Below, one piece after another: positions 14,701-27,400 of a DNA stretch of 64,000 nucleotides (the stretch's first letter is position 1; the number at the start of each line of letters is the position of its first letter). Source of the stretch: Calliopsis andreniformis (taxonomy: Eukaryota; Arthropoda; Insecta; Hymenoptera; Andrenidae); contig NC_135071.1 in NCBI RefSeq assembly GCF_051401765.1, forward strand, positions 10,828,961 through 10,892,960. Reading direction: 5' to 3'. The position numbers were made by a program, and so were the translations under genes. The notes under the pieces were generated by a model that was not told the origin of the DNA, ran no database searches, and was given only the letters and a program-made list of their open reading frames with translations.

Positions 14701-15960
14701 TTCATATATAAATTGAAGTGTGCTCACAAAATGGAGGCAAGCCGAGTATTTTAAGGCAAAGGAATTTTTATTCCATTTATGTTCGCGTGTGAGGGGTGTA
14801 AGTAAATAATACATAGTTCAATGTAAGTACCTACATCGAAGACATCCTGTACTTCAGGGATCGAATTAAAAGACGCGTAAAATGGATGTAGAACGATCAA
14901 AGATCCACTTGACGGAAACTCTAGTCCCTCCACGGAAAATTACGGAGCAGCCTGTCTCGCTGGGAGGAAAAGTTTGTCCCCTAAGAAGGCTTTGAGAAGT
15001 TGCTGCAACAGATAATGCTGAGAACTCCCTATCTATTTCGAAATCGTCTTATCTTACACTGATCGCTATTACATTACACGGCTTTTTATTTCAAAGTTCT
15101 CCTTTACTTCTTCAGGATAACTCATTTTTCTTATTGCTCTTCTTATGGAGAACTTCGTGGCCCCATGGGTCGTTTAATAAATTGAAGAATATTAATTTTT
15201 GAGCTACACTTTGTCATCATCAAATGTACCTATGATGCAGTATTCTAATAATAAAGAATAATTCAGTAATTTTTTATGATAATACTGGTGGATATTTTTC
15301 AATGGAAATAATTTTACATTTACGTCGAACGTTATGTCCTATTATTTTTTATTTGTATCTTTAAGATAAGTTAGTAAATATATATTACTGATCATAAAAA
15401 TTCTCATAGGCAGCGTAATCATCATTGACGATATGTTTCCTTTGATTCATTACGCTCGTGTTTGCAAATCCATAAAGCCTTGAAAGCAACTCAATTTGCT
15501 AATCACGATGACCGACTTACATCGTAAGTCAATCGAAACCGCGGATTCATATAAAAGAGGCAAAAGGATTTGGAGGCAGCTTTGTCCCATGGGAGATCCA
15601 CGGAAACTTGCTGAAACGGAGGTTAGCTTCATTCAGGCGAGCCACCACCTTTCCTCTTTTATGGAGCTAGTAACAATGACGCTTCTCAGAAGTCTACACT
15701 TTGAACTTAAGTAATCCTTTTATGAAAGATATTTTCAGGACAATTTTTCACAGATCAAGACCGCGACCGTCTAACTTCTTAGCCTTCATTCATTCAGAAT
15801 ATGATCCATCGCTTAGGATTACCCTTTTCCTCGCTTTTCATATTTGAAAACCCTGAAGTTCATCCTTCATATTTGTTCCATTCCATAGTTGTTGTTGTTC
15901 CAGGTTTGGGCTCTTAACGTATGATAAATATATAACTAATAAAAGATTAGTTACTTTAAG

Positions 15961-15991
15961 AAGGATATCATGGTACATTTATGATATCCTT
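15961..15991. repeat. Hairpin with 11-bp perfect arms
   Basis: AAGGATATCAT (15961-15971) is the exact reverse complement of ATGATATCCTT (15981-15991), with a 9-base loop. It lies in AT-rich DNA with no gene beside it. No U-run suggests a functional terminator, and in this genome type it is most simply a chance or repeat-derived hairpin. Confidence 0.8.
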
Positions 15992-18140
15992 TAATATTCA
16001 AAGTTACAACTTAATATGTGAATATTGATCTATACGTTTACTTTATTTCGAAGCAATGCTTGTTAAATATTCATAACAGTTTGAAATGATAAATTTTAGA
16101 ATATTAAATATATCTTTCAAGTATGCATGTTATACTCTGTAAAATTATCTAAAATTGTCTGAGAACCGAAGGGCAATCTCTCTTTTATTACATTAGTTCA
16201 TGATAAATATTGTACATTTGCAAAGGAATTATAATTAGAGAGGTATGCAAGGATGTTTTCGCTTTAATGAAATAGCGTTCTAGCTCTGCAATTTAAGTAA
16301 TTAATGTTCTATTTACAATTATTAGAGTAGAACTCTATTAAGTTGATCGAGGACATTTCAATAAAGAAGTATATAAGAAATTTATAGTTTCATTTTAATA
16401 TCTTTTTTGGGTTAGTATACTTTCTGAATGTTTGTTCCATTCATCTTTTGAAAGCGTATTTGCTGTACACTGCAGATAGGAAATCTAGCATATACCTAGC
16501 ATACATATGTAATGTATACATAACAATGATATCAAGCCTTTAAGCCTGCATGTTCCACATATAGAATTTATCATATAAATATAAATTTTCTAAAATGTCT
16601 TTGAAAGATAGTTTTCAGAAAATACATCTACTTCACAAAATTTGTACTTGCAAGTCAAACTTATAATGTACAACTATTTTTTTAGGTAAGTAGGTTTTGG
16701 TTTAATAGCTCTTTTGCAAAACTAAAAATCGCAAACAAATTCAGCATAAAAGTATTTATATTTGGAGACATATTTTTGATATTATCCTTAATGTTATAAT
16801 TCTTCATGTATCGTGGGTATTTTAGTATCATTTCTGTGCACAACGAAAATTCGTGTCAGGAGAATATAGAGGCACAAGAGGTCTCTATCGATCATCGCTT
16901 ATGCGACCGTTAAAGTCTCTAGCAATACAGTCATTGATCGAACTTATCAAGCATTAAAGTCTTCAGATTCAAAATGCTTTCAAAGTGGTACATTTCGATT
17001 TTCAGAAAAAATTTTTAGAAATATAAATCACAGACAAAATTAAACAATTACTATCTTCCTTATATTATTTGTACCACAGAAATTATATTAATTAGGAAAG
17101 TTCGGATTCTTTCTAAGACTTCTTTAGGAACCATTAGTTAATACCCTGAAAAAGTAGACCATTCATTTATTAAAAAATATATTTGCAATTTACAAGAGTC
17201 ACAAAAGTAGAACAAATTTTTTATATATCTTTTTATACAATTTTGTAGTAAAAAATTGCATTTTTAGTTCTTTCATTTATAATGATCTGCAGGTGAATTA
17301 AATGAGTATTATTACCTTCATTTAATGTAATGGAAGAGTCGTAAATAAATTAGTTCAACATTGACTAATACTTTATACTACTAGTACTTAATAATATTCT
17401 CCTCGGTTTTAAGCCGTGTTAACTAGGGCCAGAGGCTTGCGTTTGAAAAATGCTAGTTTTTGAGAGACAGTATAAAGAAATATATGGCAAAGGTAATTAA
17501 ACGAAGCACAAGCATCTATGCGCGAAGAAAAATGGTGCATTACGGTTCGCTAAAGCGAGGCGTACAATTTTTAATGCGATTTACTGCCCGGCCTCATATT
17601 TCGACAATAAATATCGATTATCGAAGCGAGCTTTCAGCTGCGGTGAACCGCAGTATATTGAGTGTCACGAATCTGTGTGCTGTATAGTACGCGAAATGGG
17701 GCTATGATGTATTAAAGAAATATGATCATAATCACTCGCCAGTCTATACGCTGGACTAATGTAGAGTGAAATACATATTGTATGTATTTTAATATTATAA
17801 TTTTCTGATATTCGAATATTCAGGTTGTACCTCAATGGCCGTTAATGCTATTAATTTATTTATATGTAATATCACACTGTGAAGCAATAGCTTGCAGGCT
17901 TTACGTTCTTTATGATAACTTTTAAAATTTATTTTAAGGTTTAAGGAAAGAATTTTTTTTATTGTATTAGAGTACAGTTATCGACGTTTTCTATCATTTA
18001 AAATTTAAGTAAAATACTTGTGTAAGAATCGTATGACAAATTTGTCTAAACTATTATTATATTACATCTAATAATATTTTCAATTCCTTAAATTGAATTC
18101 TAGAAACTACACATACATATACTTTGTGTTGTCAAAATAA

Positions 18141-18285
18141 ACTTTGAGTCTCGAGTATTGAGAGTTTAAGCTGCGTCTCAAGGTTTAAAAGCTAGAACCC
18201 TCCAGGTTCGAACCTTGAGCTGTACAAACTGAAGTCTTTAACGCTTGAGCCTTGAAGCTCAAAGACTCGAGTCGTTTAAATTGTT
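18141..18285. repeat. Cryptically simple tract rich in CTCGAG/CTTGAG/CTCAAG words
   Basis: Within 145 bp the words CTCGAG, TTGAG, CTCAAG and CTCAAAG recur on both strands, and a perfect 12-bp palindrome AGGTTCGAACCT sits at 18204-18215. The composition contrasts with the AT-rich flanks. The palindrome resembles a tRNA T-loop/B-box, but no cloverleaf can be formed around it. Confidence 0.5.
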
Positions 18286-20376
18286 ACATTTAAAAAGAAC
18301 TGAAAATGAAGTTAATAAGGCGCCTGTTATTATTTTCTAAATAATTTTCTACTAACTTGTTAACAGGTATTTATGGAAAATTTTTTTCTCAAAAATTTAT
18401 CTTAAAGTGGGTTTTCACTACATGTTACATAACAAAATTATTTAACTTTTTAGGAAACAGGAAAGAGAAATGTACATTTATTGTTATATAACATATAATG
18501 TAGACCTACTTTTATTGTTAGCTTACTCTCCGAATTGAAACGTAGCGGAGTGTTATGAATTTTCCGCGTGACTTAATCTTTCTTCTCCCATTTTTCCCTG
18601 AGCGCAATGTTCCACCATACCGCTCCATTTTCACTAAAATCCTTAATTAACCGTAGCCTCATCGGGCCGCACTCACGCACAGATCGCGTTAAAATAATAT
18701 TCACAGTTTACCACGCGGACTAGCAGTTATCCCACTGATACATCGTCGAGCCCGTTCACGAACTGAATTTAAACAATTTGCATAAAACAAGAGATACAAA
18801 CGCCCATGTAATTTATAACTTGATACGGTGAAACGATCGGGCAACTCGTTCGTCTCCAGCCGTGGATTACACAGTTTCCAAGAAAGTAATTTTAATACTT
18901 TTAGCATACAAATGTTAAATGGCTTTTCGTTTATTTTCCATGTCGTTCCTCAGAAATGAAGTTCTCGAATTCCGCGAGGGTTTAAGCGTCGAGCGGTCGC
19001 GGGATGTTGAAACGTGAATTTTCTTCGTCTGGTTATCTTGGCTAAACGTTCATGATGTTACGCTTAGAATTTTCCAAGGTACTTCTCTCGTCATAATAAA
19101 CTGGATAGCCTGTCGAGCAATTTAATTCTCTCGCGTTAATTATTCGTCGTTGTTTAACGCAGCTGCGAGAATAAAATTTGTGAAACACGTTTGCTATGTG
19201 AGGTTCTTGTCAACAGAAAGCTTTTAGGGGAAAACTTGTAATTATGTTTGAAATCGCTCTGCTTTCTTTTTTTCACCGAACTTGTCTACTTTCACGAGGT
19301 TGATCTAAAATCGTCTTAATGGAAAGAGTTTTATACGCTTTAGAGCTTAAAGCTGAACTCTCAGTCTTCTTTCACTTACGAGAGTTTGTAATTTTGTGAA
19401 GCAGGTTGGTAAATAGAAGCACGAAGAAACGGAAGGTCGCTGTCGTAGAAGTTAGTTCGTTGCGATTGCGCTTTGGCTTGAATTGAAAATTTGTGAAATA
19501 TTTGATGCTGGTGATCTGCACCGATCGTGAATTTTCGTTAATAACAAATCGAATTTTCATACAGTCGTGCGACAAATTTTAACGAGGATCATTTAGAACA
19601 CAAAGTGTGTTATTTTAGTTTATTGATTCTGAGGGAATATTTTATATTGATGAGAGTTACCTATGTGGCTACATACAAAGGAAGCTGTTAACATTCTCAA
19701 CTAGTTATGAACAATAATTAATTGCTTAAGGGATACTCTCCTCTGAGCTCATATGGAAAATTACTGAACATTATGATCCATTTTCTATCAAACCACTGAA
19801 GCGTTTTCAAACAATCTGTGATTATTTTAATTTGTAATTAAATACCTAGATACTCTATTAATAATGCTAATTAAATTGAGTACACGATATTCTTTATAAA
19901 ACTTCCAGATAGCAGGTTAAATAATTATTTTTGTTCTGCATATGTAGGTACCATCTATCAAATTTTTTAATTCGTACTTTGCGTGATTAACTATAAAAGT
20001 TTCATTAAATTTGCTTTATTAGATTCTAAGAAAATAGATCAAAATGCATGTATTTGACATTTTTTACTGATTTATCAAATGAGTTTGCATATTCAAATTA
20101 GTGAATACTATTAACATGCAAGCAACTCAGAAGAAAAAGACTTTTTTCAAAATAAAAATTTATGTAGCTATCTCTGGTGTTCAGTATTATACAAAATTTC
20201 ACGAACCTATGCAAAAGAGTATTAATACACTTTCAGCATTGACAATAAACAAAATAATTTATTTTATATTTCTTTAATTGCGTGTTTCCTTAATAATTTA
20301 TAAGGTACTATCATAATTAATTAAATGAGATAGAAAAGAATTTCGAATAACCTTCTTTCACATTGTCATGTTTCAG

Positions 20377-20642
20377 AACTGGTATATGATTTACTCGAGG
20401 CGGCCGTAATATCGACAGACGACAATAATTTGTACATCGACGATGGTCTCGACGGATTTCCTGCTTTCGGCTTTCGGCCTGGATCGGAAGTCAAACAGCC
20501 TTATCGATTATATCTTCCGGAAAAATTACCTGCTGAGTTCACTCTGGTGGCAACTTTCAAACCGACATCCTTTAGAACCAGCTATCTCTTCGCTGTCCTT
20601 AATCCTTTTGAGACTGTGGTGCAATTAGGTATCCGAATTTCG
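20377..20642 (+). CDS. Mp: Collagen XV/XVIII-like (Multiplexin) exon: first half of TSPN/laminin-G-like domain
   Basis: This internal exon encodes 88 full residues plus the last two bases of a split codon. It follows a pyrimidine-containing acceptor (CATGTTTCAG, AG at 20375-20376) and ends at a consensus donor GTGAGT at 20643. The reading begins LVYDLLEAAVIST, runs through DGFPAFGF and LPAEFTLVATFKP, and ends VVQLGIRIS. Hydrophobic strands alternating with charged loops, the FTLVATFKP strand and the LFAVLNP...VVQLGI segment fit the TSPN/laminin-G jelly-roll that precedes the collagen region in collagen XV/XVIII. There that domain is a secreted, basement-membrane-associated module. The symbol is assigned by family resemblance only. 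The upstream exon supplying the first base of the split codon was not found, so the true start and signal peptide are unknown. An alternative is another TSPN collagen (IX, XVI, XIX type), but the next exon favours XV/XVIII. Confidence 0.86.
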
Positions 20643-23490
20643 GTGAGTAAAAATAAAATTTCAATAAAAATCGAATTTTAAGGTAGCCATTTTTTAATGG
20701 AGTCTTTAATATCACACATGTATTACAACAGTGATACAACTCAATAAAATATGCTTCTCAGGGGAAACAAAAGAGTATTTAATTTTAAGATTTTAGGAGA
20801 AAATTATTTATTTAATACATAATGTTGATATAAAAAGTAGTTTTACTTAATGGAAGTTATCTTACTTGAATAATTAGTCTAAAACAATAGTTATGAGTTA
20901 CTTGCATTAAATTATTTACTTGTTATTATTTAAATAATTCGTAATTTACATTTGAAGAGTTCTTTGAATATATTCTGCAATTTTGATCTTTAACTACTGA
21001 ACTTTTTATAATGCATAGAGGTGTATTTACTGAACTAATTTATGACTGTCATTAAAAAATCACATTTCTTGAGTTGTATCACGTTTGAAGTACCTACATA
21101 TGCGATGTGATGATTGGTTTACTGTATTTTTGACAATTTTTGTCACATTATTTTGACTATGTTTTTTATTAACATTCCAACAGAGAGTTGTGAATGAAAA
21201 ATAATCGTAGGTCAAAATTACATAATTTTATTTTCAAAATTTTCAAAATTCGTAGTGATTGGTATCAAGAGTTGACTATCATATACATATTTTACACGTA
21301 TTTTATCGGTTTTGACGTACATTGTAACATCTCTCAGGTCCATTAAGCTGTGAGTAGATTAATTTGATAGTATATTCTTCATTTTAACAGATCCTATTAA
21401 GAGCTCTTGTTAATTTAATTTGTAGTCTCGTAAATCAATATTATCCTTAGTTTCACGTACAAGACTGTTACGCTTGTATAGGCGAGGTGGCAGTTAAACT
21501 ATTGAGTTCGATTTATTCTATATTTTATCTTGATTACCAATTTCTAGTCGAACAAATTTATAGAGTGTATACATTAGAAAGAAAGGGTATATGTACTTCC
21601 AGGGATTTTAATGAAATTCTAGATTATACTCAGGCCATTCGTTAGTAATCTACTAATTAATGACCTAATGACTAGTAACTAGTGACTATTAATCTGTGAC
21701 CTATGGAATTTTATTAATAATTAATCTCTTCAGAATCTAACAAGTCCTCTAACAAATGAAAATATGGTTAGAAAAGATATGACAAATGATAAAAAGATGA
21801 AAACCTGGGAAATCCAACAGTACAATTAACAAGTAATACATTACATCAATAATTGAAAAAGAATTTAACTAATTTCTATAATTTTACTAAACTTATTCTT
21901 GAAGAGATACAAAACAAAAATTATAAAGTTACTTTATTTTTCTTCTTCACTTTTTCATCACCTTTCTGTGCAACCCCATTTTATACGTGGAACAATTTCG
22001 TACTACATACCTAGTGTTTTACATATTTGTTTATTTCCCCCAAGAGAGGAGGTACTCGACAGCTAAAGTAGAAGCAATCAGAAAGTCGACGAAATTTTCC
22101 AGGTGCAATCGATTTATAAGGAACAGCTTCCGGCAGCTCTATAGTCTTTTAAGTCGATGCTCCTCACCTAGGGAAGAAGGTGGGGGAGGACATTTCCTCA
22201 TGTTTCCCAATCCCTTCGAGGCCGTTGTTGCAGCCCCCTCGTCTTCAAATTTCTTTGAGATCTTTCACGTTTCTCGCGGTACCGTTTCCACGAGTAATAC
22301 GGCTTCTACGTGATCTGCAGTCGAAGTAGGCTGCTGCTTTCGACGTTTCAAGAGGGCTCGATCCTCCCCTGAGAATCGATAGTGCCGCGACCGCGGGAAA
22401 ACAATTCGATTTTCGAGTTCTGAGGTATTCCCTTGCTAGAAGTGGCTGGAAACCGATTCTAACATAATTTCGATGGCAATCGCTGATTACTGAGAGAGGA
22501 AAATGTCGATGAAAGTATTTGTAATTTTTAACCCTAGAACTGGTCGATGAGATATTTTATTTTTCTTTTATAAGGTTCAAGAATAATATACAAACAATGG
22601 TTTTTGGGAAAGTATCTAAAAAATGGATAATATTCTTAAATAAATTCGTAAGGTGGATTCTATTGTCAATAGGACATCTTGTTAATTTGTAATTCCCTCA
22701 CAGTGAGGGGACATCAGACATCTTTCACATTGGAAACAAACTTGAGTACTTAATATTTAGTTATTGGAAATCTTTCGAAGCTTTGCTTGTCTAAAATCTA
22801 TTATAAAATACTTTTGCCTCTGAATTATATCAATCAATGGTATATTTGTCATTCTGATCAATAACCTTATTCCATCTGCTTTTTAATTGATGAAGTAATC
22901 TATCTTCAAATTTGAAATAAAGAATGTAAATCCTTCGATTGGCATAATATTAAACGTGGAATGAAACAAAAAGTATTATTTTAGTCTAGTAGTACCTAAT
23001 ATCTACCGTGTAATACTTTTAAATATATCAAATGTCTTTATGTAAGTTTACCAAGAAAATTGTTAACTTCTGTCAATTATCTATGAATATATATCTTTCA
23101 AACGAAATGTAAAACTTCAGCTAGTACAAATTCCGTAACCCCTGCATCTTAACTAAGGATTAAGTAGACTATGTACTGAATAAGTCGCTTGGTGTATTTG
23201 TGATGCATTAGACCATAGAAGTTGAGATAATTGAAAAGTTTAAGCTATTTACTCGCGAAAAATTCAGAAGTTCAAAGAATCCTATCACTAAACGGAAGGT
23301 TCCGGAAGAATCTACCTTTCCCTCTCTGGATAATCTCTGAGATTGAGATAGGGGCTTACTACAGCTCAAGTCCTAACTAAAAGTTTCAAGCTTCCCCCTC
23401 TTATGAACGTGCGGACTGAAAATAAAGAGGCTTCCATGGGGCCCGAAAAAAATCTCGAAAACTCACAGTATCGAATTTTCTTTGGTACAG
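20643..23490 (+). other. Phase-0 intron between the two TSPN exons
   Basis: This 2848-bp intron starts GTGAGT and ends TTTGGTACAG. It falls between complete codons, after the serine of LGIRIS and before the aspartate of DGPGT. Most of it is AT-rich with no coding signal. A short stretch around 21640-21710 has shuffled TAATGAC/ACTAGT words and looks cryptically simple. A G+C-richer island lies at about 22100-22450. It holds a 108-codon open frame with no recognisable protein features, which I treat as non-coding. No mobile element was recognised. Confidence 0.8.
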
Positions 23491-23766
23491 GATGGACCAG
23501 GGACGAATCAAAACGTCTCCTTGGTGTACACTAACTCTGATCAACATTCACACTCCGAGGAAGTGGCAAAGTTTACTGTACCGAAGTTGACAAAGAAGTG
23601 GTCCAAGATTGTCATCAGAGTCTCCATGACGGACATCAGTTTATACCTGAATTGTCACGAAATGGCCAGACACAGAGTGACTAGAATACCCACGGAGCTG
23701 GAGTTTGATACTGCTAGCACGCTCTACATCGCGCAGGCTGGACCGCATATTCAGGAGAGATACGAC
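23491..23766 (+). CDS. Mp: Collagen XV/XVIII-like (Multiplexin) exon: second half of TSPN/laminin-G-like domain
   Basis: This internal exon encodes exactly 92 codons. It starts in phase 0 after the acceptor GGTACAG (AG at 23489-23490) and ends in phase 0 at the donor GTGAGT at 23767. The translation opens DGPGTNQNVSLVYTNSD, continues with KKWSKIVIRVSMTDISLYLN and closes with STLYIAQAGPHIQERYD. As I recall them, vertebrate collagen XVIII TSPN sequences show the same order of landmarks: a Leu-Gly strand, DG...ISL-YT, a W-centred strand, a Y-x-(D/N)-C strand and a (V/I)AQAG motif near the end. The single cysteine in YLNCHE fits the conserved domain disulfide. The last strand of the domain, its partner cysteine and all Gly-X-Y repeats should lie in later exons, none recognised in this window. 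The codon use is ordinary for an exon, and its G+C content is above that of the flanking intron. Confidence 0.9.
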
Positions 23767-24510
23767 GTGAGTACATAGACAAGTTTATTGTTGTTAATTT
23801 CGGAGCAAGTTAATCTAGTCATTGAGAGAGAACGGTGCTGAGTGAGGTTGGATCTCTTTGGTCAGCTTATTCAAAAGTTTGTGTAATTTTTGAATGTGAT
23901 ATTTCACAGAATAAAGAGTTGAATGTTATATTTTTAAGTCTATGTGTAAAACTAAAGTTATATAGAGAGAATAGTAATTTCAATTTATTCAAACATGATA
24001 CGATACGATTATATTTTAATTTGAGTAGCTTTATTACAATTTTTAAAAGTGCCATTTTTTAAATTGATCGCAGAATATTTAAGTATCATGCTATTTCTCT
24101 TATTTCATTAAATAAAAGAATAATTAGACTGCAATTGTTGCTTCCGAAAATTACTGACATTATTTTAAACATAAGAACTGGTAACTGATGTACAGAAATT
24201 ATCGTTTTTATACGGAAATATTGTTTCGGAAATTTATCTTCTTAAGTGTAAAGAAGAATCAAACTGATCTTATCTCATTATTTTTAACCCTCAGTTTCGT
24301 CTTTCCATAGAACGTTATTCTCTAAGGATATTTCGTTGAAGTAACAATTCCATTAAAGACAAATGAATCCGTGGAACTTTGCTGGTCTTTGTTACTTCCA
24401 AAAAGACGAAAATGGTGGGTTAAACAATTCAGCACCGTTTGCATTTTTAAACAACTGTTGAAACTCACTTCGCAAGTCTCGTCAACTTCGAGAAATTGGT
24501 AAATGCTTGC

Positions 24511-24536
24511 AGATACCTATACACACGTAGGTATCT
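24511..24536. repeat. Hairpin with 9-bp perfect arms
   Basis: AGATACCTA (24511-24519) and TAGGTATCT (24528-24536) are exact reverse complements separated by 8 bases. It is about 750 bp downstream of the second TSPN exon, within the presumed intron. No function is evident. Confidence 0.8.
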
Positions 24537-27234
24537 TGAAACATGATGATCACAAAAAGGTGAGTTAGAAATCCTGGCTGGTAATTATCCAAAGTGAAAC
24601 TTTATATGACACTCTTAGATAATTTTACTATAAAAGATGTCTAATTAATCATATCCTTAAAATAAAAAAAAATATATTTATTATTCTTAGGGAGTCTTTA
24701 TTATGCAATTAGTGAATTAGTGAAAGTATTTTTCAAAAACTAATTTATGGTATAGATCTTTGTTGAATATTACATAGTTTAGAAGTTTATGAAAAGAAGT
24801 AAAGCAGAATTAAATATAAATTTTGCTGTAAATGTTATATTTCTTGTACAAAAAGTACGACGTTGATAATAAATCTCAAATTAAGATTCCAAGTACTGTA
24901 GGAAATTAATGTCGGGACTTATGGTCTGATAAAACGCACAATTACTTTGTTATATAACCATTTTAGCTCAGATGCAAGTTGAGTTTCATCTAAATCAAGA
25001 CTATTTATTTTAATAAATTTTCTTTGAAGGCTAAATGATAAGAGTTCATGCTATTTTATAAGGATTCATTATAATATTACTCTCACAATTGAAGCAATCA
25101 AACGATGATGCAGTTAAATTGCATTCGCAAAATTGTTATAACTGTAGTACAGCAAATATTACTGCGCGTTATGAAACGAAATACATAGAATTGGTGGTCG
25201 AGTATCATTATGTATTCATGATTTTGAAATTGTGATGCCCCATTTATCGATTTTCTGGTTGCTATTTTAAGTAGTCGCTTAGCGATAATTAGCTTTCGTA
25301 CCGATACAGTTTGCTTTAGAGGCAATGATTTACTTCAGTCCTTTATTAATTAGCCGCTAACGATAAATATCTCAATCTGGCACGTTGTAACATTTCGTTA
25401 TAATTATACGTATATAGTTGTGTCTGCATTAGTATATGTACGCCACATATCACTGGCAAGCTATACAGCTGCAATGGCCTGACTTATCAAGAGAAATTAG
25501 AACAATATGTTGCACTGTTTGTTAGTACTTTAATGAAAGTTCATCATTTTCATAATGAAAAATTTCGTTTAATCAAATATTTACATTGCTGCGAGTAGAT
25601 GCAAGCATATTTGACATATTATTTAACAGATGTGTACACTGTCAACAATGTGCTACGATTTTCAAATTAATTTCTATTTGTGTCTACAAATATTGAGAAA
25701 GATAACAAGATAGGTTTTTATGTGAGAAGAATAATCTATTTTTTTTTAACGATATATTAAGATTTCACATTTTGATACCAGTGTCAGAAACTGAATTTTG
25801 TAACATTATTAATAGACAAGATTACTTTCTTGATCTAATGGACGCGAGTACGTTCTTAAAATAATCATATCGAAGATCACTGGAGGAGATAAGAGGTCTT
25901 TTAAAACATGATACGAAAGAAGTGTCAAATAAGTTATTTACAATTTTGAACATTTTTAATAGACAGCTAAAATCTGATCTTTAGTAGATATTAAAATTGA
26001 ATATTTAACAGGAGTGGAAGTTAGTCGAATAATAAAAATAGAATAGAATTGTCACGAGGTAAGATGATGCCAGATCACTGGAAAACTAAAATCAAGAAAC
26101 TAATAACTGTTGTCGAACAGTAATTGTTCTGCTTCGTCTTTTGTCTTCGACTGCTTGTTATTTCCGCTTTTTACCTCTCATTTCTGTTGCTCTCTCTATG
26201 TTCGCCCACCATTCTTCGTGGTCGTCGTTGTTACGACTGTTTTGTGGATCACAAGGGATCAGGATACATTATTCTCCCATGTATACGTTCGTAGTACCGT
26301 TTCATATTGCCAAACACATTTTAGGAGGCTCAGGTATGACGAATGGAATATTCGATCTGGCTCGCTGGACCGATAGAAATAATTCGACTTGATAGCGCGA
26401 ACTTGATGCGTACAGTATCCTTTTGAAATCGAGGACAGTCGGCCGAAACGATTAATCGGATATTTAATTCAACGGCTTATACGGAAATCTGATCCACCTA
26501 AATTAAGCGGAATTTGACTGACAATTTATTTTCCAACCTGCTGGCTCCTTGCTGTTCCATAAAGTATATTTTCAGTATTTTTAACATGGAAGATGGAACG
26601 TCATTTAACTGAGAATATTGGTGTCAGATAATGTCTTGCAACCGTTTTCGTGATGGACTAATTTTGATTTTCTATTCTCTGCTTCTGTTACATACAAGAG
26701 TTCGGAAGTACGCACATATCCATTTACATAGGTGCTACATAAATATTCCCTTCAGATTTGTAGAAGGTAGAACAGAAAAACTGTAGTTGAATTTAGAATG
26801 ATTTTAAGAACTTTGATAGAGATTTCTCTAACGTGATAGTTAATATGTTAAAAGAAAGAAATTTGAAATTCTATTTATATAATTCCTTCGAAAACTTATT
26901 CTACAGAATATTTTATTAGTTCTTTAATATTTAATTGTTGCTTATATATTCTATTTTTTAACGATACTTTCAGTCCTATATAGTTTGAAGTCAGAAAACG
27001 ATACGTGTAGAGATTCTCTCAATGAAGTAGACCTTGACATATTATTGTACTTGTAGGCTATGCTAATTGTCTAGAAGCAAACGTGGTTTTAAAAATAAAA
27101 AGTCTCAAGAATTATACAAAGGGGTTACAATACACAAACAAGACATACAGTCTGAAATCCTGATTAGTACTGAAAACTGTTAACTCATTCTCGAAATATT
27201 CAAGTTACTAAATAAAATACGATCTTCAACAACT

Positions 27235-27400
27235 TGATCGTACTAGAGTGCTAGAGAGTGCAGTAAGTATTTCAAAGCATTCTGTTGAGCGTTCTAGAGT
27301 GCCCTCGTAAATGTCTCAAAGTGCTCACCTGTGCCCTAGAATACTGTACTTGTATCTTCTGAAGCGCTCCATTGTGTCTGCCACAAGTTCAGAGTTCTCT
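27235..27400. repeat. Cryptically simple tract with recurring CTAGAGTGC-like words
   Basis: ACTAGAGTGCTAGAGAGTGC, TTCTAGAGTGCCC, AAGTGCTCACC, GTGCCCTAGAATAC and GAAGCGCTCC follow one another. They suggest slippage-derived or strongly decayed tandem sequence of roughly 20-30 bp period. There is no coding capacity. Confidence 0.4.

Larger units (their letters stand above)
1..20376. other. 5' flank or long intron upstream of the collagen XV/XVIII-like exons; no exon recognised
   Basis: No open frame here shows a recognisable domain or a convincing exon bounded by splice sites. The first recognised exon starts with the last two bases of a codon, so at least one upstream coding exon must exist, either unrecognised here or outside the window. 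Contents by stretch: 1-400 is pyrimidine-rich on the + strand; 400-8800 is AT-rich with nothing recognised apart from short chance open frames; 8850-9060 is purine-rich; 9633-10016 is a foldback repeat; 10300-10660 and 11440-11760 are G+C-richer islands; 12000-18100 is AT-rich with one strong hairpin at 15961-15991; 18141-18285 is a cryptically simple hexamer-rich stretch; 18540-19170 is another G+C-richer patch; 19600-20350 is AT-rich and leads into the acceptor. Confidence 0.6.

Noticed and set aside
15496..15714. 72-codon open frame with an upstream-like TATAAAAG word at about 15550
   Set aside because: The TATA-like word lies inside the frame, there is no recognisable protein, and such words are common in AT-rich DNA.
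18185..18225. tRNA-like B-box word GGTTCGAACC
   Set aside because: No matching acceptor stem, D-arm or anticodon arm could be drawn around it. It is part of a palindrome in a simple-sequence tract.
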